DNA of 64,000 nt from Pseudopithomyces maydicus (Eukaryota > Ascomycota > Dothideomycetes > Pleosporales > Didymosphaeriaceae), in NCBI GenBank assembly GCA_026873275.1, contig JANTUC010000001.1, forward strand, positions 744,001-808,000. The letters run 5' to 3'. Below are positions 22,263-34,276 of this stretch, one piece after another. The stretch's first letter is position 1, and every line of letters starts with the position of its first letter. The notes beneath the pieces are model-generated. The model saw nothing but the letters and a program-made list of their open reading frames with translations, ran no database searches and had not been told where the DNA came from. The position numbers were made by a program, and so were the translations under genes.

Positions 22263-23986
22263 CTACAGAAAGTACCGGAAGTTGATCGCCCGGTCTCCCA
22301 GCTCGCTCAGTTCCCCCGCCGTGTAGCTGCTGTGGGCACCCTCCGCCATCTGCTTCTCTCGCTTTGCGTTGATCCTCCCATAGTTCCACGCCATGAACAA
22401 GCCTGCAAGCGTGCCTACGCAGATGAAGCCAAGCTCCAGCCCGTGTCCTAAGATATACCGTGGTGATCTTTGGACCGATAGAAGTTGGATGCCATGGCTG
22501 GACAAGGTCAGATGTCATTGAAGAAAAGAATTTCGGTGATTACTACCTATAAGCGAGATTGCCCATGGCAATTTGGGTAGCTTGACCTGTCGCCCGTTTG
22601 GTCGAGCCTGCAAGGTCTGCAAGAGTCAGCAACCACCTATCCTGTCAGGCATCTTCCCCTATTATTGGATAGCCTGGTGATGTTGCCTGGGAATGCCGGG
22701 TACAAGGCAGCCGCGGCAATGAAGACGCCAGCGTACACCACACCAGGCGTGCCCGTCAAGAGACACATGATGAAGCCGACAGCCATGATTCCAAGGCAGG
22801 CCAAGATAAAAGGCGACCGTTTTACGTGGCGATCGCTCCACCATGCCATGCCGATGGCGAGGGCCGATGCTGTAATGTAAATAGGTACCGTCAAGAGTTG
22901 GGCTTCCGCACGCGAATAACCCAACCCTCTGATGATGGTGGGAAGAAAGAACGATATGCCGTACAAAGGCGCGACGATACCCCAATACACCAAGATAGAC
23001 AAATAGACCTGCCAGTTCAAGAAAGTTGCTCTTGCCTGACCCCTTCTTAAAGAATCGTCCTGTGCAACTCGGACGTTGCCATCCTTTTGGTGCCCTTGGT
23101 GCTTCAAGCGGAATACGACAAAAGCCCGTTGTTCTTCGGTCAAGAAGCCCGCCGTCTCAGGGAAGTCGTGCAGCGTGAAAAAGGCGAGCACCGCTACTAT
23201 CGTCGTCAGAATACCCTCCAGTATAAAGATCCAGCGCCAGCCCTCTAGGTTGCCAACTCCATCCATTTTGGCGATGCCAAAAGCAAGTAGGCCGCTAAAG
23301 GCTCCAGCTACCGAAGCAGCGCTGAACAAGAGAGCCTGGCGAAATTGAGCCTCGTGTCTGCAGTGCCACATTGTTATGTAGTAAGTTACTCCTAAGAATA
23401 GGCTGCACGTGGGCACCGCTGTCAGCACGCTGTCACTCTTGCAGAAACTACACGCCCAGCTTCCGCGACACCGAGGAATATTCGGGCTATCAACAAACCG
23501 TGATGGTTCTTTACGATTCCCATCAGCGTCATCACCAGACCCCACGCCACCATGATGCTGAGCAATCAAATCCTTGGTCTCAGCTTTTTCAACAACAGAT
23601 TATTGTGCACCCCGAAAGCTGTATATGTGAAGAAAAACGCCGTCAGACACCAATTGTATTGCGGGTCAGGCATGCCCAGATCTTCCACCAGACCTTCAAT
23701 TTTAGCGTTCCCAATGTTGCCGCGATCCAGAAAGGAAAGTAAGTAAAGTAGGGCGAGCATAGGAATGAGTCCCAGATCCATTTTGCGTAAGACAGCTTTC
23801 TCATCTAAATGTGCAAACGACTTTCTGATTACATCCGGTGCTGTCGCAAGCTCATCGATACCCACCACCTTCTCTGATCTGGTTGAATGCTTTTTTTTCG
23901 CGTAAGCACCTGCATCGATGTGGAAGGATTTTCGAGGAGCGGAAGGTGCAGAGAAAGAAGTGCTCACATACCTTGGGATTTTCCAT
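22263..23986 (-). pseudogene. Decayed MFS transporter of the allantoate permease (Dal5/Tna1) type
   Basis: The conserved parts are in order: MDLGLIPMLALLYLLSFLDRGNIGNAK near the N-terminus, then FLGVTYYITMW, GWRWIFILEG, HDFPETAGFL, and the C-terminal ILGHGLELGF and ELSELGDRAI. Such carriers import organic anions such as allantoate, nicotinate or pantothenate. The likely start is the ATG at 23,986 (MENPK). Lesions: in-frame TGA at 23,566-23,568 where Trp is expected; AT in place of GT at the donor of a 46-nt intron (22,617-22,662); and a local one-base frame change near 22,460-22,500. A 53-nt intron near 23,409-23,461 (donor GCGTGT, branch CTGAC) must be of GC-AG type. Together these argue for loss of function, though the indel alone could be a consensus error. 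Confidence 0.75.
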
Positions 23987-25531
23987 GTTGCACAGGATGA
24001 TTGAGGAGCTAGACTGGTAGTGCACTTGATTCTCTGCTGCAGTACAATCAGGGTGCAGCACTTTGCTGGTTTCACAAATATGTCCTGGATATCGGTGCTG
24101 GATTGGACCTGGTTGCGGGTTCACTGAAAAATAGTGAAAATGTGCGAGGTCTGAATGAGTCGAGTACTTGAAACAATATCTTAGGATACGACAGTAGGTT
24201 AGCTCGGTGACAGACTGCTCAAGGTCTCTACACGAAGTTTCCGTGGGGCACTGACGGAGTCACCTTGTCTGTATAAGCTCAGCTGGCGGTTTTGGTCACA
24301 ACGTACTAGTCTTGATACTTGGAGTAACCCAACAAGAAGAGGTAACTGTAATGTACAAAAGTCTTCAGCCTTGCGAAGCTATTGCAAAACAATGCTGCAA
24401 AACAATGCGATATTTCCAACTTGTGCTACCCGTGGTATATCCAGAACCACAAGTCGTCATCATCATCACTCATCGAGCCTGGAAGCTCCAAGCCACGCGA
24501 TCATCCACGTGTCTACCGAATACGCGACGGAAATCCGAACAGCTCGCTTTCTCTCGGTGGAGTAGGCATGCCTTTCGTAGTGGACCTTGATTTCGACTTC
24601 CCGCTTTTGACGTGCGCCAAGCTAACGCTTCATGCTATTGTGTTTTTTTGACGCGCACTCGGTACACTTGCTTTGCTTATCATCACTAATCAGTATCGGA
24701 TACGCTGTTGTACCTAGTGGGTTTTGATAGGAGAACGGATGGAGATGGTGGGGGCACGGGGTGCGGGGAGGCCGTGATTGAGGAAAAAGGAGATTATCGG
24801 ATAGTTACGGATAATTGGATAACACATCCGTGTCGCTGAATTATCCCACGGTCTCACTTCCAACTATAATGATGACCCATGCTGGCGCAGGGTTCATTGG
24901 CGTGTGTCTTTACCTGTGAGACATCTCCATAGGAGGAAACCTTTAGATCGACTGTTCCGATTGCACTACTACACAAACGTTGGTTAAGAGAAATCACCCT
25001 GCTTTTGAGATATCAGGTCCTCAAGACAATAATCGAATGACTGACTTGGCCATTCTGAAGCGGATTCTGCATTACACCATATCTGACCTGATGTATATTC
25101 ATACTTGTTCACATGCCCTGATTCTGCATGCATCAAGCTGCCTTTGGAAGATAAGGGATGGCGTGAATCAGCGTGTCCCAGGACGGATCATGTGCGAGTT
25201 AAAATAGCGATCGACTGTTGGACTGTAGTTGGATCAACAATATCGACAGTCCAGAGACTTGCTTTGATATGCCTGATTTGAACAGTTCGATATTTGGAAA
25301 TCGGAAAATAATGTATTCGCTATTCTATGGCATGCCATGCTATGTAAAGTCCAAACACGTATATCCATCGAAATTCGGGAGCAACATTGGGGTATCGTTC
25401 AAAGATCGTGTTGAGTAAAATCCTTTTCTCTGCTCAAAAACAAAGAGTCGCATCGCTGTCGAAATTAAGATGCATTGATCCGTTGTAAACTGCCGTGGAA
25501 AAGTCTTCCTACATTCGCTACTCACCCTTCT
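23987..25531. other. Intergenic, 1.5 kb
   Basis: Upstream of the MFS pseudogene and downstream of the PLAC8 gene. Slightly AT-rich, with only short unsupported reading frames. Nothing recognised. Confidence 0.5.
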
Positions 25532-26866
25532 TTACTGCGGAGCATAGTTCATCTGCCCCACACTCTTATAACCCTGTGCGGGGCCAGCCCATTGTCTCTT
25601 CACCTCTTCCCTAGCCTTGACCTCTCTCTCATTCTGCACAGCTGTACAGCAACAACAGCACACGCTCCTCAAACAATCTCCTGTTATATCTCCCTCCAAT
25701 TTGTACATGTGTCTCACTCTCGTCCGTTGCACAAGCGGATAAATCCACCAAAACCCACAACTGAGCGCCATGATCATGCAGTGACCATTAGTCGCGCTGT
25801 AGCTCAAGAGATCAGTTGGGTCTCGTTTAGCGGATCTCTGTGACAAACGGTACGATGTTCGCCCGTAGAGAACACAGGGACATAAGAGACCGGTAAGACA
25901 ATCCGAGGAGAGCGAACAAAGTGAAGATGACCAGGGACGTTTACCATCGGTAGGGGAGAGATCCATATTTGGATGTGCAACTTGGCCCGGCTGATGTAAA
26001 GAAAAATCCAGACCGTTGGGACCATGCGCAGAATCTGGACTGAATATTCCACCGAGGGTTTTATGTGTGGCAGAGTCGGGGTTGTGCGGGGAATAGGCTT
26101 TATGAGCGTAGGAGTGGGGTGTTTCGGCATTAGGTGAATTCGGAACTTGGATGTCCGAGGAGTCCTTTTTGGTCGAGCTCTGAGAAATGGGGGTTGGGGG
26201 TACTTTGTAGGGTGGGCTGTTGGCTTGCGCCGCAGGCATTGGGTGCATATGTGACATGCTGGGTGCGCTCACATTCGTGTTTAATGGAGAAAGGTTGCTG
26301 AGGTTACGCGCATGCTGCGAGTGCGTTTGTGGTACAATAGTTGGTGCGTATGCATGTGGTAGCTCGGCAACAGGTGTTCCTGGGAAGGCTGGTGAAACTG
26401 GAGATAATGGCAGGGTGCGTGTGTGATGGTGCGGTGATAGAGGAGAGACGGGCGGTTTCTCCTCATATGTTGGGCACAGGGACGGATATGAAGATTGCGG
26501 CACAGTTTGCTGGGGTTGTGGCGCGGAATTGGTCTGCAAATCGACCGGGAACATGGATTGCGGCCGGGGGTCAATTGGCGTAGCCGATTGTGGTGATTGC
26601 GATAGCTGAGGCAAGGCAGGAATAGGCTCGCTGGGTGATGGGATGTATTGAAATGCCAGGTGCTCTGCAGGCGTCTGGGCGTAGGAGAAGACGCGATTGT
26701 GATGTGTCCCCACGTTTGTGTCGAGCGGTATCATGGGTTGTGTTTGCTGCGCATTGTGATGGGGTTGCTGTTTCTCTGGGGGTGTTTCTGGGGCCATCTG
26801 CCAGGAGAATCTTTGATGTTGCCGGTCGTATTTCTGACTTCGATATGGGTCCCGTCGAGGCTCCAT
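25532..26866 (-). CDS. PLAC8-domain cysteine-rich protein
   Basis: 444 residues, ATG at 26,866. The first 300 residues are low-complexity, rich in Pro, Ser, Gln and His. The C-terminal 140 hold the PLAC8 (DUF614) domain: CLTGLLCPCVLYGRTSYRL, a hydrophobic HCMIMALSCGFWWIYPLV stretch, RHMYKLEGD and CCCCCTAVQNEREVK. Members in plants and fungi are membrane-associated and linked with cadmium resistance, calcium influx or size control. No intron needed. Confidence 0.85.
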   Translation of the reverse strand: MEPRRDPYRSQKYDRQHQRFSWQMAPETPPEKQQPHHNAQQTQPMIPLDTNVGTHHNRVFSYAQTPAEHLAFQYIPSPSEPIPALPQLSQSPQSATPIDPRPQSMFPVDLQTNSAPQPQQTVPQSSYPSLCPTYEEKPPVSPLSPHHHTRTLPLSPVSPAFPGTPVAELPHAYAPTIVPQTHSQHARNLSNLSPLNTNVSAPSMSHMHPMPAAQANSPPYKVPPTPISQSSTKKDSSDIQVPNSPNAETPHSYAHKAYSPHNPDSATHKTLGGIFSPDSAHGPNGLDFSLHQPGQVAHPNMDLSPTDGKRPWSSSLCSLSSDCLTGLLCPCVLYGRTSYRLSQRSAKRDPTDLLSYSATNGHCMIMALSCGFWWIYPLVQRTRVRHMYKLEGDITGDCLRSVCCCCCTAVQNEREVKAREEVKRQWAGPAQGYKSVGQMNYAPQ

Positions 26867-27758
26867 GGTTTCTTGTTGACGAACAGTGGCTTGCTCTTTT
26901 GCCAGCCTTCTCGATCTAGCTCAACAAGGTGGGGATATCTCGTGCTCGTCGTCAACCAGGGCAATGTCGAATTTTCAACTTCGAAGCTCACAAGTACGGA
27001 GATCTGGGGGCATTGAGATGGTATATGTGAGGCGAGGGAGCAGTCGACGACGCAGCTTACTTGGGGGCTAGAGGGGCTAATATCTGCTGCGTCCAAGACA
27101 CGCATGACTCTCACAAGATCAATCAACTGTTAAGAGGCCTTGGAGGCGCCTGTAGCGTGTGGCATCACAAAGCCGATTGGTGCTTCCGATTTGACACCAC
27201 GACACCGATGTGTTTGCGGCGAGAACGGAAGCCCAGCGGGCATCTCGTTGGTCGAAAGGGGGCTTGGGGGGCGCGGTTGTGGCCAATTGGTGTTGGGAAT
27301 CGCTGGGTGGACCCTTCCGAAGGGCATCCGGGCGCTTAAGCAAGGTACGTGCGTGGGGTACGATGAGCGAATGAGAAACCACCATGACTAAGCTCGTATC
27401 TGCAGTCGGCAGCTGTTAGGATCCTCCATCACTACCTCTGGCGTGCCTGTGCGAGATCTTGAACACGATAGAGCATTCGGATGCAAGGCAACCATGGCGT
27501 AAACTGTCACCTCTTCTCAATAGCCAGGACAAACTACACCACACTGTTTCTCCACGCCACACCGCGTCGCAACATGTTAGCACCATGGTGCCTTCACCTG
27601 AGGTTTCAATTGGGCAGGAGGTACGTGTTTATAATCATGGGATAATGTTTTGATTACATGGAAGTATTAATGGCTGATATACGATTTGCAAAGTACAGAG
27701 GTCAGTGGGGCAGTCGACTGACTATTCGGGGGAGGACATGCAGGTGCCGCGGCACCAC
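26867..27758. other. Intergenic, 0.9 kb
   Basis: Upstream of PLAC8 and downstream of the mitochondrial hypothetical gene. Fairly GC-rich reading frames on both strands around 27,120-27,390 have no recognisable features; I see no gene. Confidence 0.5.
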
Positions 27759-28645
27759 CTACTCGCTCTTGTCCTGCTTGGCCTGTCCTCGTTGCTCGCT
27801 CTCTGCGCCCGGTCGGTCGGTAGAGACGGTGCCCTTAAGCTTGGCCGTCTCAGCGACACCCTCGCCCTTCTTGCTCTTCTCCGGCTCGTCGTGGATGGCG
27901 GAGCTGTGCTTGGTGTCGTCGTTGGAAAGACCTTGCTGCTTGCCTGAGGTCTCGGTGGGGTCGCCAGGCGGCTTGCGAGAGTGAGCCTATGGATTGTTAA
28001 TTTGTGCGTGCATGGGCGTGTGGACGCATAGAGACGCATGAGTTACACACCTTGTCGGCCTCATCGGGCGCGGCGGACGACTTGTCGTCGGCGGGTTCAT
28101 GGACAGAGGGCTCGCCTTTCTGTTTTGCAAGCCCTTCCTGAATGTCTGACTTCCTTCCTGAGATGCTGGTCTTGTTGAGGTCCTCCTCGCTGGCGTCCGA
28201 CGGAGCATCCTGCTCGGAGCGCTTGTCGTCCCTCTCGACCTTGGCACCACCGGCCTTCTTGTTGTCCGCCTTGGGCTCCAGATCGGGCTTGTCGGCCTCG
28301 GGCTTGTCTTGCTGTACTTTTTCGGGCTGATTGGCGAGCTTCTCGGGCTCCTCGTGGTGGCCGTCGCCGTGCGAGCCGTGGCTCAAGTCCTGGTTGAGCA
28401 CCAGGTAGAGGGCCACGCTGGTACCGGCAACCGAGGATACCACCCTGGCAGGAACGTCAGTAGGGGCGCTCGATGATGGAGAGGCGGCGTGGGGATAAGC
28501 ACCAGGGAAGATTGCTCTTCTTGGCGTGGCCGTGGCCGTGAGCAGAGGCATAGGCCCGCCGCTGGAGAGTGGGCTGCCAGCGGGCGTACGTCGCCGAGCG
28601 AGCGATTGTGGCGGCACGGAGAGTCGATGAGCGGAGCAAGGACAT
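27759..28645 (-). CDS. Hypothetical mitochondrial membrane protein with charged tail
   Basis: Three exons: 28,503-28,645, 28,051-28,444 and 27,759-27,986, with introns of 58 nt (donor GTGCTT, branch CTGAC) and 64 nt (donor GTGTGT, acceptor CATAG). Phases fit, giving 254 residues. The N-terminus, MSLLRSSTLRAATIARSATY, is Arg/Ser/Ala-rich and lacks acids, like a mitochondrial presequence; AHGHGHAKKSNLPW follows. A single hydrophobic segment (VVSSVAGTSVALYLVL) follows, then a His/Gly patch and about 170 highly charged, disordered residues rich in Glu, Lys, Asp and Gln. I do not recognise a family with a known function. The start is 664 bp from the divergent CAND1 gene. Confidence 0.75.
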
Positions 28646-29244
28646 GATGGAGGTGCAGGAAGGCCAATTGACCAGGACGAAAAGCAATGGAAGGGCTTGA
28701 TGGCGACTCGGAAAAGAACAGGCCAGTGGCTGGGAGCTGTGGTAACCAAAACGTCACTTGCCAAGGCTGATGCTTAGTCACCTTGAAGCTGGGGGCGTGA
28801 CCGTACGGTTATTACGGTATGCCATGGCGCGGCCCTAGGGATGCAGAAACACCGGTATTAGCGGTGGATGCATGGTGCAGGTGCAAGCCGGTCGTCGAGA
28901 TGCGTACGTAGAGTCTGTTATGTGTCCTTGCTCGGTGCTTTGCTGGCTCCACAGGTACTTAGCAGGCTACTCGGTGTGGCTGCAAGCTGTTAGCTGCTAG
29001 CTGCTGGAGCAACAGGCAGCAGAAACACTCCTTCACCTCCCACAACCCACGCCTGCCTTTTCTCGGGGCACACTCACCTCGCCTTCCCGAGGCCTCTAAA
29101 GGAACACGTCTCCCTACCCACCCGCCTGCGCAATCCTCCCCAAACTCCCCAAAGACGGCTGCGCGTCCTCCTGACCCCGCCAGCCATACCCCGCCACGCC
29201 CTGGCAGCTCATGCAACCGTGACAGTCGCCGACAGTCCACGATA

Positions 29245-29282
29245 CGACACGCTCCCCGCTCCCGCTCCCGCTCCCGCTCCCG
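29245..29282 (+). repeat. CGCTCC hexamer tandem in the CAND1 leader
   Basis: About five copies of CGCTCC lie 30-65 bases before the CAND1 ATG, a pyrimidine-rich stretch common in fungal promoters and 5' leaders. Confidence 0.7.
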
Positions 29283-29309
29283 CTTCTGCACCCACACCGC
29301 ACGCCCACC

Positions 29310-32300
29310 ATGGCGCCGTCATCGTCGGTCCCGCCCAATCCCACGTCCGCCAACGTCACTCAGCTGCTACCCAAGCTCGACAATGACGACCCAGACTACC
29401 GCTTCATGGCCCTGAGCGACCTGCATGACATGCTACAGATTGGCCATCAGGGATTTCTCCAGTCCGACAACCTTGCCTGCGCCAAGACGGTCGAGGGGCT
29501 GCTCAAGACGCTCGTCGACAGCAATGGCGAGGTGCAGAATCAGGCCGTCAAGTGCTTGGGTCCGTTTGTCAACAAGATCCCAGACAACATCCTGTGTCCC
29601 ATGATCGAGAAGCTGTCTAACCTTCAGACGGACAATACAGTCGACCAGTCCATACCTTCACTAGCCCTACGCGAAGTAGTCATCTCGCTCCCGCGCCCCG
29701 TCACTGGCGGTCAGCGGACCAAGCAGGTCCAGGACGCATACAACGCCGTCAGCAAGGTCTTGATCCCGAGATTGGTTGGTTACCATGTCATCCTACCCTC
29801 CCAGAAGGGCCTCCCGAGCGTGCCCAAAGGCATGCTTCCCACCGATCTGGACAAGGGCACCGACAGCAATGCCATCGACGTTCTAACCGAAGTTGCCCGC
29901 TGCTTCGGTCCCACATTGCAGGATGCAGAGATCAGTGCCCTGCAGAAGATTACCTTGGAGATCCTCGAGAATGATCGGGCGAGCTCCATGATGAAGAAGA
30001 AATCCATCACCGCCGTCTCCACCCTGGCCAGCTTCTTTTCCGACCAGCTCTTGAGCTCCTTCATCTCACGCATCATCGAACACCTCCGGGACTCTCATCT
30101 GACCCGCAGCAAGCGGAAACTGTATATTACGGTTCTCGGTTCTATAGCACGGTACCTGTGAAATCCCTCGTCACTGTGGTTCTTTTACTGACACATGCAG
30201 CTCTGTTCCGCGCAAGTTCGGTCCTTACCTTAAAACGCTGACGCCTTTCGTATTGAGCGCCATGAGCGCCCACGAAGTCGATGAAGAGATGGATACCTCG
30301 GATGACGAGGGTGAACGTGATCCAGAGGTCGACGAGGTACTCGAAGCTGCTCTCATCGCCCTGGAGGGCTTCCTTTCCTCTTGCTCCCAGGACATGAGAC
30401 CATATACAAATGAGACCATCGAGGCGACGACGCGTCTTCTGAAATACGACCCTAACCTTGCCGAAGACGACGAGGATGATGACGATGCCATGGCCAGTGA
30501 TGAGGACGATGCACTTGAAGACGACGATTATGAAGAGGAAACTGGCTTCGATGACGATGAGGACGCCAGTTGGAAGGTCAGGCGGTGTGCTGCAAAAGCC
30601 ATTTACACTCTTGTCTCAACTCGTAGTAATGGCGATTTGCTCGACGATGGTACTTTGTATAGTCGCGTGGCTCCAGCTCTAGTCGCTCGATTCAAGGAGC
30701 GAGAAGAAAACGTCCGTCTCGAGATCCTCTCTGCCCTGTCAAATCTGGTACGAAAATCTGGAGACGGACCAACGCCCGTTAAATTCGCCGATGAACATCC
30801 TCAAGGGGGCACCATGCTACCACCACCCACCCGGAAGCGTCGTCGTGGCGGAAGCGATGTGTCCATGCTAGACAACAGCCACCTCAATCTCGGCTATGCC
30901 TCTCCAGCACGATCAAGTACGCCAACTGTAGGCCCACGAGCAGATCTTACCAAACTCAGTCCTGAGATTGTAAAAGGAGTCGCGCAATTGCTCAAACAAT
31001 CCGCATCACCGCCATCGACAAAACAGGCCTGCATCGTCCTGATTAAGGACATCATCATAACGCAGCGGGGTGGCTTGGACTCGTATTTGACTCAGGTCAT
31101 GGATCCTGTTGTAGATGCTGCGAAAACCAGCGGGGGCACAACAAGCAGCGCCTCTGCTACAGCTAACAGCTTGCGCATCCAAGCCCTTCAACTAATTGGT
31201 GCAATTGCCGACACACATCCCTCGGCATCTTTTCAGCCTTATCTTTCTAAGGTGGTACCTGCATTGTTGTACGGAGCTCGTGACAAGTACAGCAAACTAT
31301 CCATTGAGGCGCTCGCTGCCACGGAGCAAGTGATCAAGGCGTTGACACCTCCGCGTGGAGATAAAAGTGGATCGCAGAACGAGAAACATCTAGAGCAATT
31401 ACACGATGTACTCGTGAGTCGTATCGGTGCCAGAGATGTGGATCTTGAGGCTCGTCGAAGTGCTATCCACGTGCTCGGTGTCTTCCTTGGTCGTAGCTCT
31501 GGAACTGATCTACTTTCGTTGCAAAACAGAGCCTCCGCGCTTGAGCTCCTCGCCGGTAGCCTCAAGAACGAGCTTACCCGCCTCGCCTCTGTGCGCGCCA
31601 TCGATTCCATAGCAGAACACACAATTGCGCCAGGCGAACTCTCAGCGAAATGGGTGCGCAATGTTGCTCTTGAATTATCCGCTCAGCTCCGTAAAGCTAG
31701 CCGTGCACTGCGTGGAGCCAGTTTGAGTGCATTGAGAACAATAGCTAAGAATCGAATTGCGCGGAGCCAGCTTGACAGCCAAACCAAGTCGCAAATCGTG
31801 GACTCGCTTTTGCCACTCTTGGATGCCTCAGACCTACACCTACTAGGACCGGCGCTTAACATCCTTAAAACTTTTGTAGAGGATAACCCACAATCTGTAG
31901 TAACACAGCAGTTGATCGAAGCTCTGTGCAATGTCGTTAAAGGTTCAATTAGTGGTAGCTCGCTCGAGGCTTTACTCTCTTTGGTGCGTACTATCGGTGA
32001 GCAGGGTGCAGGCCAATTGCTCATGCAGTCCCTGCTTACTGACGTTGGTATTTCTGGCAACGCTGAGGTTGTTGGAAAAGCCATTGGAAACCTCCTTGTT
32101 TTTGGCGGCGACAGCGTAGGAATTAAGCTTGAAGATTTCGTCAACGAGCTTACAACCGCCAAAGACGATAGGCGTAAATGTCTCGCTCTTGTAGTCATGG
32201 GAGAAGCCGCACTGCGCATGGGAACACAGTCTTCCATCGACCCTAAACTCTTCATCCAATACTTCTCTGCGAAGTCGGAGTCGGTTCCACTCTCAGCCGC

Positions 32301-33504
32301 CGTCGCTTTGGGACGCGCTGGTGCGGGTCATGTTGGCAAATACCTGCCTGTCATTCTCTCGACGATGGGACAACCATCAAGCCCGCAGTATCTTCTTCTA
32401 CATTCTATAAAAGAAATTTTGCAACAGGACACGGAGTCGGAAATTCTCCCGTACGCATCGCATCTGTGGAATAACCTCGTAGCGGCTTCACAAGCAGAAG
32501 ACAATAAAGCCATCGGTTCAGAATGTATTGGTAGACTAACGATCATTGATCCCAAGACGTTCCTACCGCAACTCAGGGTAAGCATTCACTTATACTCTCT
32601 CTCTCTCTCTTTGCCTCTGTTTTCTCTTGTTGCATCAATGTGCTAGCTCTGCATGCTTGTCATTATGTTTAACTCATCTGTTACTTGATAAGGTGACGCT
32701 GACTTTCGGCAGGCCTTTCTGGGTGATGACAATGTGAGCGTTCGTGGTATGGTTATTTCTGCATTGCGCTACACACTCGCCGATACCGATGAAGCTTATG
32801 ACGAATACCTCCGACCCATTGTGGTGCCTATGCTCATCCAGATGCTATCCGAGAGCGACCTCGATAATCGTAGATTGGCGCTTACAACGTTCATGTCTGC
32901 GTTGCGAAATAAGCCAGAGATCATCTTGCCAGCGCTGGATCAGCTCTTGCCACTACTCATGAACGAGACGGTTATTAAACCAGAGCTTATCCGCGAAGTT
33001 CAGATGGGTCCGTTCAAGCATAAAGTAGATGACGGTCTCGAAATTCGCAAAAGTGCGTACGAGACTCTATACGCCTTGCTCGAGAGTGCGTTCACGAAGC
33101 TCTCGCCCACCGATCTTGACGACTGCTACGATCGTGTCGTCGCAGGCATCACAGACGAGCACGATGTCCGCATCATGTGCAACCTCATGCTGACCAAGCT
33201 GATGCATCTCTCACCTGACCGTACCTATAACCGTCTCGAGGTCATATCCAATTCCTTCCGCACTATCCTCTCCATCAAACCGAAAGACAACGCTGTCAAA
33301 CAAGAGCTGGAGAAATTGCAAGAGGGCTGCAAGGGAGTATTGAAGGTCTCAGTTCTACTACACAAACAGATGGGTACCGAGAGCGCACAGGCCTACGATG
33401 ATGCGCAGCTGCGCGCCTGGGCAGGATACTGGGATTGGATTAGCAAGGAACATACCGCTGCAATGAAGGCTGCCACGGACGAATTGAAAGATCGAGATCA
33501 CTAG
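29310..33504 (+). CDS. Cullin-associated NEDD8-dissociated protein (CAND1/TIP120)
   Basis: Three exons: 29,310-30,151, 30,201-32,577 and 32,713-33,504, with introns of 49 and 135 nt. Phases fit and give 1,336 residues. Tandem HEAT repeats run through the whole protein; the N-terminus (LLPKLDNDDPDYRFMALSDL) and the C-terminus (GPFKHKVDDGLEIRKSAYETLY) match CAND1. An acidic insert near residues 360-390 is typical of the family. CAND1 binds unneddylated cullin-RING ligases and exchanges their substrate receptors. The second intron begins with a CT-rich run at about 32,597-32,613. The gene is intact, with no frame problems over 4 kb. Confidence 0.95.
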
Positions 33505-34202
33505 TAATAATTGGTCTAGGGATATGGCCAGAGCACCCTGTCAGCTGCAATGGTTCTTGAGTTTGCGAGTGAGATGTTGTTCTATGCTTATATCTACAAC
33601 TAGTAGAACTTACCAGGCTCCTTAGACAGCTCTTTATAAGGCCCGCTTTTACGAACGAACACATCGTGTCCGAGTTAGTCCACATTCTTCATGATTTGAT
33701 GAAAATTGCTGGTATCTGTTGAACGCGGTATTACGTTATCATTAAGATAGCTGTGAGATAATTTCATGGAGGTTTCACGCAATGTCAGCTCGAAAGAGGA
33801 TAAAACGGGGGGTCTGTTTGCTTTGAGCATTTTCACTGAATTGATGATCCAGGACAGCTGTGGAATATCAAACATAAAGAGAAGGATATGAGACAAGAAA
33901 TAAACTTCTACCGTTCATTCCTCTTCGTTGAGGTAATACCAATGGACCTTTTAACTAATTCCTCCCCCTGGTCTTCCTGTTAGCTTGATAGGTCTTCGAG
34001 CTGGCCTTTCATCCATGACCGAGAAGATTATTCTTACCCGAATATACACAAGAGCTCTGGTTTCTAGTGTATTTTGTGGCGCATATACTGCCTCATATAT
34101 TTGAATTTTAGAAAAGAAGTAGCAGAGTGGTTGACCAGAAAAAAATGATTGGGAAAAGAGTTGTCGTACTCTCTCTTGAGAGTATATGTGTCAGGCTTTT
34201 CA

Positions 34203-34276
34203 TAACGTCGTAAGGACTTGTACAGGTTATGCCGATTCTAGTCAAAGGCAAACTAGATACAACGAATCTAACAATC
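34203..34276 (+). repeat. Dispersed ~70-bp repeat, copy A
   Basis: Starts TAACGTCGTAAGGACTTG, contains ATGCCGATTCTAG and CAAAGGCAAACTAGATAC. Matches copies B and C with scattered substitutions. Confidence 0.65.

Noticed and set aside
27119..27391. Overlapping frames on both strands of 80-90 codons
   Set aside because: Several frames are open at once because of local GC content; none is distinctive.
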